Below are positions 40,001-51,638 of a stretch of DNA of 64,000 bases, piece by piece. The notes beneath the pieces are model-generated. The model was not told where the DNA came from, did no database searches, and saw only the letters and a list, made by a program, of their open reading frames with translations. A program made the position numbers and the translations under genes. The stretch is from positions 3,688,560-3,752,559 of the forward strand of contig NC_036458.1 of the NCBI RefSeq assembly GCF_002775205.1. The letters run 5' to 3'. This DNA comes from Xiphophorus maculatus (Eukaryota > Chordata > Actinopteri > Cyprinodontiformes > Poeciliidae). How positions within the stretch are numbered: the stretch's first letter is position 1; each line of letters opens with the position of its first letter.

Positions 40001-42826
40001 ATGTATTTTACCCTTTCATGGTCCTCTGCTTCCCCTGTTGATCTGGCAAACAGGAAACTGGACTAAAAGTCAGAGAGAAGAAATCCTATAAGAACCGAGA
40101 AGCAATGGGTGGAACGTCTGTAACAAATCCATTTTGATTTAGTTTTCACACCATGGGCTCTTCTTCGTCTGAGTCGGACCGTCCCGTGTTGTCGCCCTCT
40201 TCACAGCTGCTGTTCAAGTCTCTCTGGAGTTTAAAAGGAAAACAGAGTAACTAATCTTCCTTTTTAAACTTTAATAAGTTGCTTATAAACATATTTTACC
40301 ATTTCTTTATCTCTGCTGTGGAGAGTTGGTCTGGATGACACCAGCTCTTCCTTTGAAGGTTTGGATTCAGTGGAGTTGGAGTCGGTGTTTCCAGCTGCAA
40401 ACAGCACCTTGCTGAGGAGATCCGGCTGCATTTCAACATGACAACAAAATCAATTACTCTCAACTCTCCAGCAAATCAAATGTTTTCATGCGTATGTTTT
40501 GACTTCACCTTATCAAGGTCGCCACCTTTTTCACTAGCAGGACCAGCAGGATCAGCCTGAGGAACAAAAAGACCAAATCAAAAGTTATTTCTGGTGTATT
40601 TTCCACTGGAAGGCTTATTTAATTGTTGTTTTATGATCTCACATTTTTAAAAAATGAGAAAATTGTAAATTAAATCAGAACACATTTCTTTATTGGAGAA
40701 AATAATCCCAAATATGAACAAAATGATGAAGAGAATATTTATTGGTGTGCTAACATAATCCACTTATTATGGAAGAAAATTAGGGCCACTAAAAAAATTT
40801 ATTCTTTCATAAATAATTTCAGATTTTTTGCGTTAAAGTCAGAATTCTGACATTTGAGGGGGAAAAAAGAAATGAATTTATTTCTCTCAAAATTCTAAAA
40901 ACAAAAATGGTCAAAATTTGGACTATTTTTCTGAGAGAAAAAGTTTCACAAAATGTCAAAATTTTGAAAGAAAGAATTCAGAATTAAATCTTTTTTTGTT
41001 TTAAAGATAATTTGTTTGTTTTTTTCAATGGATGGTGCTGTATAAATTATTTTGAGCTAAGCCATCTGCCTGCTGCTTTAAAAACAATAAACGTTAACCC
41101 AGAGGGCAAAAAACCATAACAAGAAGTCAAAATCTTTTATGAAGGAGCAGAATATTTAATAAGTCTCTGTTATTCCCCTTTGTTTTGCAGTCAGAGTGAA
41201 TAAAAATATCCAGTTTTCTGTGTGACTCCTGCTCACCTCATCCAGTATTTCCCACTTTGTCCTCTCGTCATACTTTCTTTTCCGCGACAGCGTGGCTACA
41301 GTATTGAACCGTTTCCATTTGATCACAATGTTTCTAACTGTGGAATGAGGGATCTGTAAAGTCTTTGAAATTAATTTGTAGCCCTTCCCGGCGTTGTGCA
41401 GCGCAACTATTTCGGACCTGACACGGACCGGAATCTCGTTCCCGCGAGGCATTTCCCTTATATTTAGTAAAAACTCAGCTATTATTTAAGTTAACCATTT
41501 TTATTTTATTGTTTTTGTTAGCAAAAGGAAGCGCTATGGGGCCGTTGTTTGTTTGTTTTTTAACTTCCGGCCTAGAACGGAAGTGCGAATTTACACCGTT
41601 TTTTTATGCCGGGTTTTTTAATTTATTTGTATTCATAAAACCTTTCAGATCAAGCCTATTTTTTATAATTAAACGAGAAGTAAAAATAAACATATATATG
41701 TAAAAAAAAAAAAAAAAAAAGGGAGAAACCCGCGTGGTGCGTTCAAGTTCCCTCTGATAGCGGAACTGCGAGCAGGAATGACGTCACACCCGAGTCGAAC
41801 GCTTTCCACAAACAAGCAGAAAAAATAGTTAATGTACCGTTATAAGGCAAATCAAGATAAGCATCACAATTCCCACTTTTTCTCAAAGGTTTCACTTTAA
41901 GAGGAAAACTGACTTTTTTGTATTTAAATATGTTTTTTGTACATGGCCGTTTTCTGCAATTAAAGACATTATTCTAAGATTAAAGTCCGATATATTTTAT
42001 TTTCTTCCTAGTGGCCATAATCCTCTTCCGTAATTTATTTCTACGGTTTTTATGAATAGCAGTCATATTCAACTTGAACGTTTAAGAGGGCTTTTAAATC
42101 TTGTAACCAAATTCTGGTTAAACATTAAATGACAGCAATTTGAAATGCTAAAAATAGGATTATTATTAGAAGACTCCAGGTGGTTTATTTGCAGATTTCA
42201 CTAAACAACAGAAAGACGGATAGATGGATAGTATTTAAAATGTATTTTTTCTAAATGTTAGTAAATGCTATTAAAAGAAGAAGTGAATGAATGGTTGCTA
42301 GGAATACGTAACCTGATGACAGATGAATGGATGATGAATGATCGCTCTTATTTACTGTCCTTCCTGCAAAATATCTCAAAATTAATCCATTTCATAGTGA
42401 AAAAATATGAAAAATCCAACCTTTAGTCTGTGTTGAGCAAAATCACAAGCTAATTTTTGGCCTAAGGGGCGTAAAATGTGTGGGAAAGCCCTGACCAGAG
42501 ATGAAAACCATCTGTGAGCCTCTTTCACCGCAGTGATTTCCTTTGTTTGGACGATCAGAGCAGCTAAAAAACGCTCCACTTTCCCCTTAAATCCTCACCT
42601 CATCCAGCTTTTCTTTCCGTTTCCTTCTAGGATTCCCCTTCGAGGGTCTCCCACTCCGCGGCAGCGTGGCTACGGTGTTAAACCGTTTCCACTTGACGAT
42701 AATGCTCCTCACCGTGGAAGGAGGAATCTCTAAAGTCTTGGAAATGAACTTATAGCCTTTCCCAGCTTTGTGCAGATCGACCGCTGTCGACCTGATGCCT
42801 TCGGGGATTTCGCTTCCACGGGGCAT
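34096..42826 (-). CDS. Chimeric Tc1-type HTH / CACTA-like transposase gene, minus-strand copy with two first exons
   Basis: Predicted exons in transcript order: first exon B 42599-42826 or first exon A 41237-41452, then 40509-40556, 40300-40425, 40152-40223, 38544-38588, 38255-38329, 36391-36438 and 34096-36315. All are phase 0, giving about 949 residues with first exon A. Both first exons code for the Tc1-type HTH (starts MPRGSEIPEG and MPRGNEIPVR) and end LDE before a GTGAG donor. Exons 40509-40556 (ADPAGPASEKGG) and 38544-38588 (VDHPGQA, DPDE) match plus-copy exons. Acidic ends EEEPM, DEEDPL and EDDPM repeat. The large exon has the same zinc and PDYMHCVCLGV motifs as the plus copy and stops 3 residues earlier. 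Both copies are open throughout, suggesting recent duplication or conversion, or selection. Function unknown. Confidence 0.68.
34107..36466 (-). repeat. Right arm of the 2.36-kb inverted repeat
   Basis: Inverted partner of 23686-26049. The translated products are identical for roughly the first 425 residues from the ATG at 36393. About two dozen substitutions then accumulate toward the C terminus, for example LTHLSENA to LMHLTDCA and RISDEFCTMT to RSSDELCAVT. Confidence 0.85.
37681..38081. repeat. Palindromic fish MITE (CACTGCAAAAA type), nearly whole copy
   Basis: Starts CACTGTAAAAGCACAAATTT and ends GGTAATATTTTGTGTTTTT. The arms are complementary over most of about 400 bp, meeting near 37890 (TTGGCAGATTATTAAAC against TTTAATAATCTGCCAA). 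It lies in an intron of the minus-strand transposase-like gene. No clear target duplication was found. Confidence 0.6.
41563..41584 (-). promoter_or_regulatory. Promoter block of minus-strand first exon A
   Basis: ACTTCCGGCCTAGAACGGAAGT is an imperfect palindrome with two inverted ETS-type cores 111 bp before the ATG at 41452. On the gene strand it is followed by AGCGCTTCCTTTTGCT. A TGACGTCA (CRE-type) palindrome lies further upstream at 41779-41786. Confidence 0.45.
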
Positions 42827-42935
42827 TTTTCCAGATAACTGGTGAAATCCACGATTATTTTTATCTGCAACTTCCCCCTTTTTTTATTTACTTCTGCTAG
42901 CAACAAGGAAGCGCTCCGTTGGCTCTGATGCTTCC

Positions 42936-42957
42936 ACTTCCTGTCTGGCCCGGAAGT
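42936..42957 (-). promoter_or_regulatory. Promoter block of minus-strand first exon B
   Basis: Inverted ETS-type cores (ACTTCCTG and CCGGAAGT) lie 110 bp before the ATG at 42826. They are followed on the gene strand by GCGCTTCCTTGTTGCT (about 42900-42915), identical over those 16 bases to the block in front of the plus-strand gene. Confidence 0.5.
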
Positions 42958-44068
42958 AGGATTTTGCTTTTTTTTTTCCTAACATGTTTTTAAAAAGAAA
43001 TTATTCCGCTAAATATCAGTTTTTAATATTCTAAAATGAAACGTAATAGCTGGAATATTAAATATGAATACATTTGAGGAATATGCATGGAAAAGTATCT
43101 CAAATTAATGCTAAATTTCAACGTGGAAACGTTAGCGGTTGTTTTGGGTTTTTTTTTTTTTGCTTAAACTTGATTTGTAACCGCAAATGACAAAAAGAAA
43201 ACAAAGGATGCAGAAGGTTGTGATAAATAAAAATAAAAAATAAACTATTTTAAATTTAATTTTGATTCAAATCAAGTATAATTTAAGGATTGGCAGAGAC
43301 ACAAATGTAAAGTTATTTTAATTATTAGGCTAATATTACAAAATGAAATGCTACTTTTTGGATTTTTTTATTTATTTATTTTGTTTTTAAGGTTAAATAC
43401 AAAATACAGTAATTTTCTGAAATATTTAAGTAGATTTCTTTCTGTAATTTAATTTATGAAAACAGAATTTTGGGTTCTATTAAATAAACATCCAAGCTGC
43501 ACAGTGACACAATGTTAGCATTAGCAGTTTTCAGTAGAAAAATCCCAGGTCTGAATCCCAGATGGGTTTTTTTTATGAAGAGTTTGCATGTTTATAGATA
43601 GTCCGGCTTTCTACTGGTCCACAAACCATACTGGTTTAACTGGTCACTCTAAAATAGTGTATATTTGTATGGCTGTGTTTGTCAAAGAAATGGCAATCCT
43701 GCTGTATTTCAGGTTATGCTTAATGTTCATCTTTAAATAATAAAATAAAACAGTTATTTTATACAATCTGAGTTCAACAAGTCCAGTTTGGAGATTTGAA
43801 AATTAAAGATTTATTTCTGATATCACACAGACAACATTGCATGAAATAAAAACTTCACAGAAACTGAAGAAACCTGAACGTACATGCACTAAAATCTGGT
43901 GTGTTTTAAATCCTTAATCTAATATAGACCACAGAGATGAACACACAGCACGACATGTTATGGGTTGCCTCAATTTATAAACATGTATCTTATTTATTTC
44001 CAAATTCACTCAAACACATGTGCCTGTAGGTGTGTGTATGTGCCGTGAGGCTGACTGCGGGCGCCGCT
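42958..44068. other. Intergenic region between the transposase-like locus and nucb1
   Basis: AT-rich. It includes a degenerate SINE-like piece at about 43497-43690 and a likely nucb1 poly(A) signal (AATAAA on the minus strand, 43810-43815). Nothing else was recognised. Confidence 0.45.
43497..43690 (+). repeat. Degenerate fish SINE/LINE-like repeat
   Basis: GCTGCACAGTGACACAATGT, CCCAGGTCTGAATCCCAGAT, AGAGTTTGCATGTTTATAGA and ACTGGTCACTCTAAAATAGT follow the order of a common fish tRNA-related repeat that I recall. Strongly diverged. Confidence 0.4.
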
Positions 44069-47000
44069 CTAAGTGTGCATGGGGAGATTTTGAGGAGGTT
44101 CTGCAGGCAGGTTGTTTTGGGCTTCCGCAGGAGCCTTGATCTCTGTTAGGTGAAGAAGAAGAATCGGTTAATGAGTTCCAACAGGGACAGCACAAACCAA
44201 ATCAGCTGGAACGAAAACTGCGTTTCCATCTTCCATGGAAAAGCGCAAATTAAAATTACAAAAATAAATTTGCTTAATAGAAAATAGAAATTTCTAAAAA
44301 ACTTATTGCGCTGGGATGATGTCATTTTTTCAGCCGTATCAACATTTTATTCTGCAAAACTGCAAAGGAAACACTTTTTTCAAATTACACAAGTCACATG
44401 ATCAACCAGCGGATGGTACTACTGGTGGAAACAACAAAGAAGACGACTGGAAGTGGCGATTGTTTTTTTAACGACACTGTAGAGCTCGCAGCATCGCACA
44501 GTTTATAAAAAGCTGTGTGTCATTCCACAACTCTTCTGTAAAATGGCCGACTATGATTTCCCCAAAACGCTGCATATGTAGCTGCTAAAGTGCCTAAATA
44601 AGACGCAGACGTCTACTCTGATTGGCTGATAGATGATGAGCTTTAGCATGAACATATAATTTTTAATGATTTATCGCATGAACAAAATGATTAAATAACC
44701 ACAATAGCAAAATTGTGTGGGTTTTTTCGACAGTAGCAGAATATAGACAGAGATTTGGGCGCATCTGTAATGGAAACGCAGCTATCGATGAGCTTCACCT
44801 TCAGGTTTGTGTGTTTGTGGTTGAAACTGCAGCTGTCCATTCGGACCAGCAGGCGGCTGCCCGTTGCCGGCTTCCTGCTGCTCTTTCTGTCTCTGGGACA
44901 TTTCTAAAACGGCCTGGAAGTAGAAAAAAATAAAAATTTTGAATTATTAACAAAGATTCTTGGCTCCCATACAAGTTCTTTAGGTTTTTTTTCACATTTA
45001 CCTGTTGATACTCTCTTTTCTGCGCCTCCAGGGCTTTGCCTCTTTCCATCAGCAGCTCCTGCTCTTGACGAAGAGTCTCCGCTTTCCTCTTCAGCTCCTC
45101 CTCCTTGTCCCTCAGCTCAGCTTCGAATCGCTGCAGCTCTTCCTCGGTGTACAGCGGTTTAGCGTCCAGTGTCTGTGAAAAACCAAGGAAACAGTAAATA
45201 CACACAAAAAAAACTACTAATGAGTGGTACAAATCAAATAATTTTCATTTACATGGTTTATTATCTTTTTCTTTCTACCAAAAACTGGATGATAAAAGTC
45301 TTCAGTCTGGTGCTTTGACTTCAGCCAACCCTTTTTTTGGAAGACAATTTTGTTTAGAGACCTCACAGTTCATTTTATTTGTCGTTTCTGTTGTTTTGTT
45401 GATTTCGTTTTAATATCAAAATGTCTTCCAGTTTCAGTGTTTAAACAAACATTTAAACACTGAAACTGGAAGACATTTATTGCACTTCAAGAAATGTTCT
45501 TGCATTATTATATATCTCGAAAATGGTCTCAAAAAAACAATATTATCATTTACTGTGATAATTTCTGGGACAATTTATCCTCCAGAAACATTTGTTATTG
45601 TGACACAGCTGGCCCAGCAATAATGCTCATTTCTATCTCAATTCTGTGTCCACCAGATTAACGATGTTTTAAAAAATTTGGGGGCTCGTCCGGGATCATT
45701 TAAAACACTAGAAGAGATTGATCTACTGTTTTACATGGGGAGACATTATTCCCATGTTATTTCACTTATAACATGGGAAACTTGTCTTTGTATCAGTGAA
45801 TTTTCACTTTTTCACTAATATTAAGAAATTATTCACTTGAAACAAGATCTTATAGTATAATTTGCTGAAAAATCACTTCTGTTAGTTTTCTTTATTTCAA
45901 GTTTACTAAGATATTTCCACTAGAAACCAGACCAAAAAACACTTGGCCAGATTTTGTGTTTTTGCAGTGCGGGCTGTCAAAATTGTTATTTATACTTTTT
46001 TTCCCTGCTAGAACATCAATAAATATGAAAATAGGATTAAATGGACGACAATATTTTTAACCGCAGTTGCCTAAAAAAGACTGAAAAGAAGTTGTAAATA
46101 CTTTTTATTGTCTCTTTAATGAGTACTACAATAAATACTACAAAATCTTGCTTTAAGTTTTTAAGAAAATAAAATATCTATATTAATATCTATATTTAAT
46201 ATCCATCTAATATCTATATTTTAGTGCATGTTTTATCATTTTAGCCACAGTCATTAAAGCCAGTGTGGGAGGCAAGAAGAGAATTTATAACTAACTGTAT
46301 TCATAAAAGGAACAAGTTTGAGTTAAATTATTATTTTAACATCTCCACACTCTAATCCACTGTTACCTCCCACTCTTTGGGATTACTGAACTCCTTCTTC
46401 TCCGTGGATTTGAGGAACTCCTCCAGGCTGACGAGTCGATCTTTATTTAAATCCACCTTTTAAAGCACAAGCAGACGATCTGCATTAATCAAAGCAAATC
46501 GAGGGAAAACCGGGAAAAACAAAGCAGATGAAAGAGACAAACATTTTTTATGACATGCTCCCTCATCCTCAGCCTCTCTTCCTCCATCTCCATCATGTCG
46601 TCTTCCTCGTTCTTTGGGTCGTAGACTTTCTCCAGCTAGATGATAAAAGATGTGAGCAGCTATTCTGAGAACAGGTGCATTTTTAAATATGTAATTTTTT
46701 AATTGACAAGAAAAACTGAAGGATTTCAAACCTCTTTGGTGAAAAGAGCCTCTAACTCCTGCTCATCTAAAACCCCGTCTTCATTTGTGTCTTTTTAGGC
46801 AAAGTAGATACAGAAACCATTTATATCAGACTGGATTAATCAGCATTAAACAGAAAAATAGAAGAAAAAATAAATAAATAAAACATACAATAATATCTAA
46901 AAATATTTTTTTTATGAAAAACTGCAATAAAAATGTAAATAAAAAAATAAAATAATAAGAAATTAAATAAAAAATATGTACATTTTAAAATAAAAAGAAT

Positions 47001-50000
47001 AGAAGTTAGACCCCAAATGTGACAAATTTCATGTTTTTCAATCAAAAGTTTTTGCCCTAAGATCAGGTGTTTTTTGGCAGCAAAATAAAATAAATGAGTA
47101 AAAAATAAAATAAGTTTATTTTCTTAAATAGGAAGAAAAAGAAGAAAAAATATAAGTTAAATATGAATTTTGAAAAAAAAAAAGTTTTTTTTTAACAAAA
47201 CGTAAATAAATATTATAAATAAAAATAAATGAATAACTTTTTTTTAAATTTAATTGGAAAAAAGTAAAATAATAGAAGTTAACTGTCAATTTCAAAATAA
47301 CTCTTATTTATCAATAAAAAAAACTGCACTAAAAGTAAAAGTAAAATCATAAATTAAAAATAAATGAATAAAAAATTTAATACTTTTCTTTTTTATAAAT
47401 TGAAAAAAAAAAGAAAAAAACAAATAAAAGTTAAAAGATTAAGCTACCATGTAGTTTGAAGAAAGTTTTGGGGTTGAACTCTTTAGGATCCAGTCCATCC
47501 GTTTCCTCCCAAACCTCCCGTAACTGAGCAACACTGCCCTGATCATTAGAAACATCAGCATCAACATCCAGGCATCGCTTTGGAAACAAACGGCTGAAGA
47601 TGACGGTTTCCGCCGCTCACCGGAGCGTTGACTTTAGGATGCTGCCGGTGTTTCTCCTTCAGCTCCTGCAGTCGTTTCTCCTCCTTCTCCCTCTTCTCCT
47701 GATCCAGGCCCTTCAGGTACTCCCGCCTCTCGTGCTCCTTCAGCATCTCGTAGCGCTTGAACTCCTCGTGCCTCTCCGCGTCATAGTTCTCCAAGTCCTT
47801 AGTGGCCTGGATGAGGAAACAAAAGGAGAGAGGTCAGATGTGAGAAAGGTCAAACGGAGAACTCGTGAGGTCACTGCTGCAGCTTCTTACGGTGGAGATG
47901 AGCAGCTCCAAGTCTTTGGCCTCAAAGGTGTTTTGGTTGTGTGGGTCCAGGTGTTCAAACTGCTTCAGCAACGAGGCGTGATCCATCTGCAGACCTGAAC
48001 AGTACCAATCAATCAAACCTAATTTAACTCTCTAAAACTAACTCAGTTCTTAGTGGACTAATGCGGCAAAAATAGCATAAGGAAACCATGACAAGGTGTT
48101 AATATTGCCTCTTCTCTGTTTCTGATCTGTTATTAACAGTAGCTGCGTTTCCATTAACCGTAAAATTACACAAACTGAAATAACAACAATAAATGTGCTT
48201 AATGGCAATTTAAAAAACAAACTTTTTTTGCACTAAGATATGACTTGTCAGTCGTATCGAAATCTTTTCTCACATCACGCCACATGATCGGTTACTACCG
48301 TTGGAAACAACAAAGAAGACAACAGGAAGTGGTACGAGGATGATGGTTTGTTTTGGGGTTTTTTGAACCCACGGCTCTTCTGTAAAATCCGCAACTACAA
48401 TTTCCCCAAAATGCCGCATAAATCTGCTCCCAAGTAGAAAAATGGGATAATAAATAAAAACAGTAAATCAGCTCACTCTGTGTGTTGGCGCTGTCCAGTT
48501 TGGCCTTCAGCAGCATCCTGAGGCGGGAAACTTCCTGCCGCTTCAGCTCGTCCAGCCGGGTCCGGACATGATGGCCGACCAGGTCCAGCTCCTTACTGAG
48601 ACGCCCATTCTGCAGGCAGAGCACAAAACTTCACGCCCAGTTCAGCATCAACACTTTGACGGCTTCAAATGGAGCCATGGTGGAATGAAAATGTCAGCTT
48701 TACATTCCTGGGTTCTGAAGAAAGTTCACCCGGTCCTTACTGGGTTTTAACATTAAGCAGATAAAGTTTCTTAGATTAAAAAAGCCTTAAAAATTGGCAA
48801 TTCAATTATAAAAAGCTCTTTAACATAATAAGGCTAGGCAAGAAAAACAATATGTCAGCATTGGTTTGGTTTAGAAACAAACAAAGACTTCTGGAATAAT
48901 GTCTGTTTGGAAACCGCTGCAACTAATTATTTTTAGAAACTGATTATTCTGACGATTAACCGATTAATCAAATTTTAAAAATTGCCACATTTTGCACATT
49001 TTTCATTTAACCATTTATATAATTTAAAAATACATTTAAAAAATGCAAATAAGCAATTAAATTCCTTTTTTAAATATGAAAATAAACTTTATTGTTTTGC
49101 CTAAGATGCAAATATTTAGTATTCTTTCAGTGAGCGATTGATCATTTGTAGTAAAGGATTCAGCTGCAGCAACAAAAAAAATACTTCAAACAACAACACA
49201 TGAAAAGCTCTGCCATTTTTTGCCCAGAATTTGAATCAGGTGAAGATAAAAACTGCAACTTCAGTAGTTTTGGGTCGAGAGTCTTTATATACAAAGGCCT
49301 CCAGTTAACAATTAATCATTTACTAAATTAGTTGACTATTTCACATTATTTCATCATGATTAGCCGTTTCAGCCCTGAAAATAGTAATAGGATAAAAGCC
49401 GTTTTGATTTTTGCTCCTTCATGTTTCTGATTAGTTATTTAAAGTGTCGCCACCGGGCTCAGGTGAAAGGTCACCGCGATTAAGTTTATTAATCACTTCA
49501 GCCCTATTCTACCATACAAGATCCCAATAAGAGATGCTGAAGTTTGTGCTGCTAATTTGACAAAATGTGGAAAACTAAAAAGGATGTGAATATTTCAATA
49601 CTTTATTAGGTTTGTCTCAATAAGCAATAAATCAATTAATCGCATGATAAATTAATCCAAGCTCAATGATTTCCATTTTTCTCTTTTCTCTCTTTCTACC
49701 AAAAACTGGATGATAAAAGTTTTCAGTCTTCAAGATGATTTTTCATTTTATCTGTTGTTTCTTTTGTTTTGTTTATTTATGTCTTCCAGTTCCAGTGTTA
49801 AATATTCATTAGAATGTTTTATTAGTTTATTGATCTTTGACAAAGTTTTCTTGCATTATTATGTAATTAAATTATTTGATAACGGTCTCAAAACAACAAC
49901 ATTATTGCTTATAATGATAACTTACTGGACAATTTATGATCCAGCTAAATTTGTTATTGTGACAGGCCTATAATCGATTCACCACGATTAATTTGATTAA

Positions 50001-50404
50001 TCGTTCCAGGTCTAGTTGAGACCAAATTATAAATATTTGCATAACAATTTTCAAACTGTTTTACAGCCCAGAACCATCTAGACACTAACCTTGATGTCCT
50101 CGGTGTTTGCTGTCTGCAGTTTCTCTCTGAAGTGCGGGTCAGTCTCCAAAACCTCAATCACCTCCCTGAGATACCGGTCGTAGTACAGACCCGTGTCCTG
50201 AAAGACCGTGTGCATGAAAGCTGCGGTTACAACCAGCAGAAGCCAGAGTGAAAGCTCACATCACGACATTTCCCCACGCCTCACCATGTTCTCCTCCTGT
50301 GCTTCCTGCTTCTGGTCCTGCTCGGCGTCATTTCGGTCGATGGGAACGGACCACACCGCTGTAGAGATGAACAGAAGCAGCAGCCAGGCAGGTTTCAAGT
50401 TCAT
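44069..50404 (-). CDS. nucb1: Nucleobindin-1 (calnuc), complete
   Basis: Ca2+-binding protein of the Golgi lumen, also cytosolic and secreted; family members bind G-alpha-i subunits. Twelve coding exons: 50285-50404, 50090-50197, 48477-48609, 47891-47994, 47621-47806, 47448-47538, 46732-46790, 46543-46635, 46367-46456, 45002-45172, 44799-44913 and 44069-44142. All borders are AG/GT and the sum is 447 residues, against about 460 for human NUCB1. The start exon gives a signal peptide ([19 protein letters not shown], cleavage probably before VPIDR). Then come [20 protein letters not shown], the basic helix [39 protein letters not shown], two EF-hands (loops [12 protein letters not shown], across an exon junction, and [12 protein letters not shown]) separated by the acidic [11 protein letters not shown], and a C-terminal coiled coil ([20 protein letters not shown]). 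NUCB2 is the alternative; the neighbours favour NUCB1. Confidence 0.92.
44215..44790. repeat. Interspersed element with GCTGCGTTTCCAT ends, in nucb1 intron 11
   Basis: Left end ACTGCGTTTCCATCTTCC and right end ATGGAAACGCAGCTATC face each other. Interior blocks include AATAAATTTGCTTAAT and CACATGATCAACCAGCG. Related pieces: 48139-48440 (another nucb1 intron), about 4705-5330 and 59000-59185. Confidence 0.5.
45270..45625. repeat. Interspersed repeat (CTACCAAAAACTGGATGATA type) with a perfect hairpin
   Basis: Matches 49690-49965 in CTACCAAAAACTGGATGATA, ATGTCTTCCAG, TTCTTGCATTATTAT and ACAATTTATCCTCCAG or its variant. It contains the 27-bp perfect inverted repeat at 45419-45478. Located in the nucb1 intron between exons 9 and 10. 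Confidence 0.5.
45419..45478. repeat. Perfect 27-bp inverted repeat with a 6-base loop
   Basis: Arms 45419-45445 (AAATGTCTTCCAGTTTCAGT...) and 45452-45478 are exact reverse complements, separated by CAAACA. Confidence 0.85.
45750..45971. repeat. Right half of the palindromic CACTGCAAAAA-type MITE
   Basis: Runs from the central palindrome (CCCATGTTATTTCACTTATAACATGGG, named by position 45750-45780) to the end TTTTGTGTTTTTGCAGTG. It sits in the nucb1 intron between exons 9 and 10. Confidence 0.55.
48139..48440. repeat. Truncated copy of the GCTGCGTTTCCAT element in nucb1 intron 3
   Basis: Starts GTAGCTGCGTTTCCATTAAC and shares CACATGATCGGTTACTAC, GGAAACAACAAAGAAGACAA and TCTTCTGTAAAAT blocks with 44215-44790, but lacks the right end. 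Confidence 0.5.
48917..49377. repeat. hAT-like interspersed repeat (CTGCAACTAATTATT type)
   Basis: GCTGCAACTAATTATTTTTA and CTGATTATTCTGACGATTAA at the left face TAGTTGACTATTTCACATTA and AGCCGTTTCAGCCCTG at the right. A relative lies at about 3008-3605. Confidence 0.45.
49690..49965. repeat. Second copy of the CTACCAAAAACTGGATGATA repeat
   Basis: Same blocks as 45270-45625 but only one arm of the hairpin (ATGTCTTCCAGTTCCAGTGT). It lies in nucb1 intron 2. Confidence 0.5.
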
Positions 50405-50554
50405 CCTCCTGCAAAAAGAACACCAATCGGCTTCTTCTACATGCTAATACAGCAAACACCTGAAAGTTTGGGTCAAAATTCTGACAAAAACCTAAGCTCT
50501 AGGTCGTCATGCTGCCACCACCGTGTTTTACTGGTGTTCTTTGGGTGTTATGTT

Positions 50555-50985
50555 TTTGAATTAAAAAAATATTTGTTGAAACTGTCACCATGTCGTGACT
50601 ATGAGATAAACAGAAAAAATTGAGCTCCTCTGCCTTCTCGGAGTGCCAACTAGAAACAACCAATCAGAGCCAAGAGGCGGGTCTTATTGCTGTCAATCGC
50701 AATCTCTGTGGCGCAGTCCTGAATGCTAAAGCTAGTTATCATAGCGATCAATGACAGTGGATAAACAGTTTTCCTGTTAGGATAAGCTGCTCCTCTGCCA
50801 TTAGCACATTTAGCAGAATACATGAGGTTGATTGACAGCACTAAGACCCGCCTCCTGGCTCTGATTGGTTGTTTTAGGTAGGGCACTGTGCATTTATTCA
50901 GAAGAGGTGAGCAAATTAATCTTTTCACAACTTAGTGACAGTCACAACAAAGATGTAAAAAAAAAATAAAAGTTACATACAATTA
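50555..50985. mobile_element. Second copy of the CCAAT-bearing MITE, upstream of the nucb1 start exon
   Basis: Shares AAACTGTCACCATGTCGTGA, ACAACCAATCAGAGCCA and AGGCGGGTCTTA with 15991-16431. The facing arm is GACCCGCCTCCTGGCTCTGA then TTGGTTGT. It lies in the predicted first intron of nucb1. Confidence 0.6.
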
Positions 50986-51638
50986 TCCAATTATATATCA
51001 ATAAGTTTTGTTTATTATTTATCAGATACTGTCCTATGAGGCTGGAGAGAATACTGTTTTCATTCTTCAGTAAATTATTTACCTTTTTTAGTTAGATATT
51101 TAGACACACATACATCTGTCCCTCTAAGCCTTTTCTAAAAACATTTACTCCTACAAAATTTTATAATTTATTCACCTTTAAGCTGTCGGGAGAAACTACA
51201 TCTAAGCTACAGGACTATTGTAAACGGAGAACATAGTCATTAAAATATCGTTTGAGATGTTTTGTTTTTAACGGTTAAGCTAAATAGCTAAAGCCAGAAT
51301 AACACGGATGTAAAAATGGGGCGTCATGTAAAACAAACACGGATGTTTCTGCTGTACTGGTCGACAAAAATAGTCGGAAATACATCATTCATGTCTAATT
51401 TCTTTCTCATTTTAAACGGATTTTCCTTACAGTTTCACAAGAGGAACAGCCAGAGCTAGTAGCAGCAGGAAGATGTAGAAAAGTCTAGCAAAGTCAACCC
51501 ACGTAGTCCCAATTTAGCCTCCCCCTTCTTTTTAAAAAAATCAAATTGTAACTGTAACTTTAATCTAAATTAGTACCACAATTAAAAACATATCTAGTGT
51601 CGTTACGTAACACACTAAAAACCAAATTTCTTACTTAC

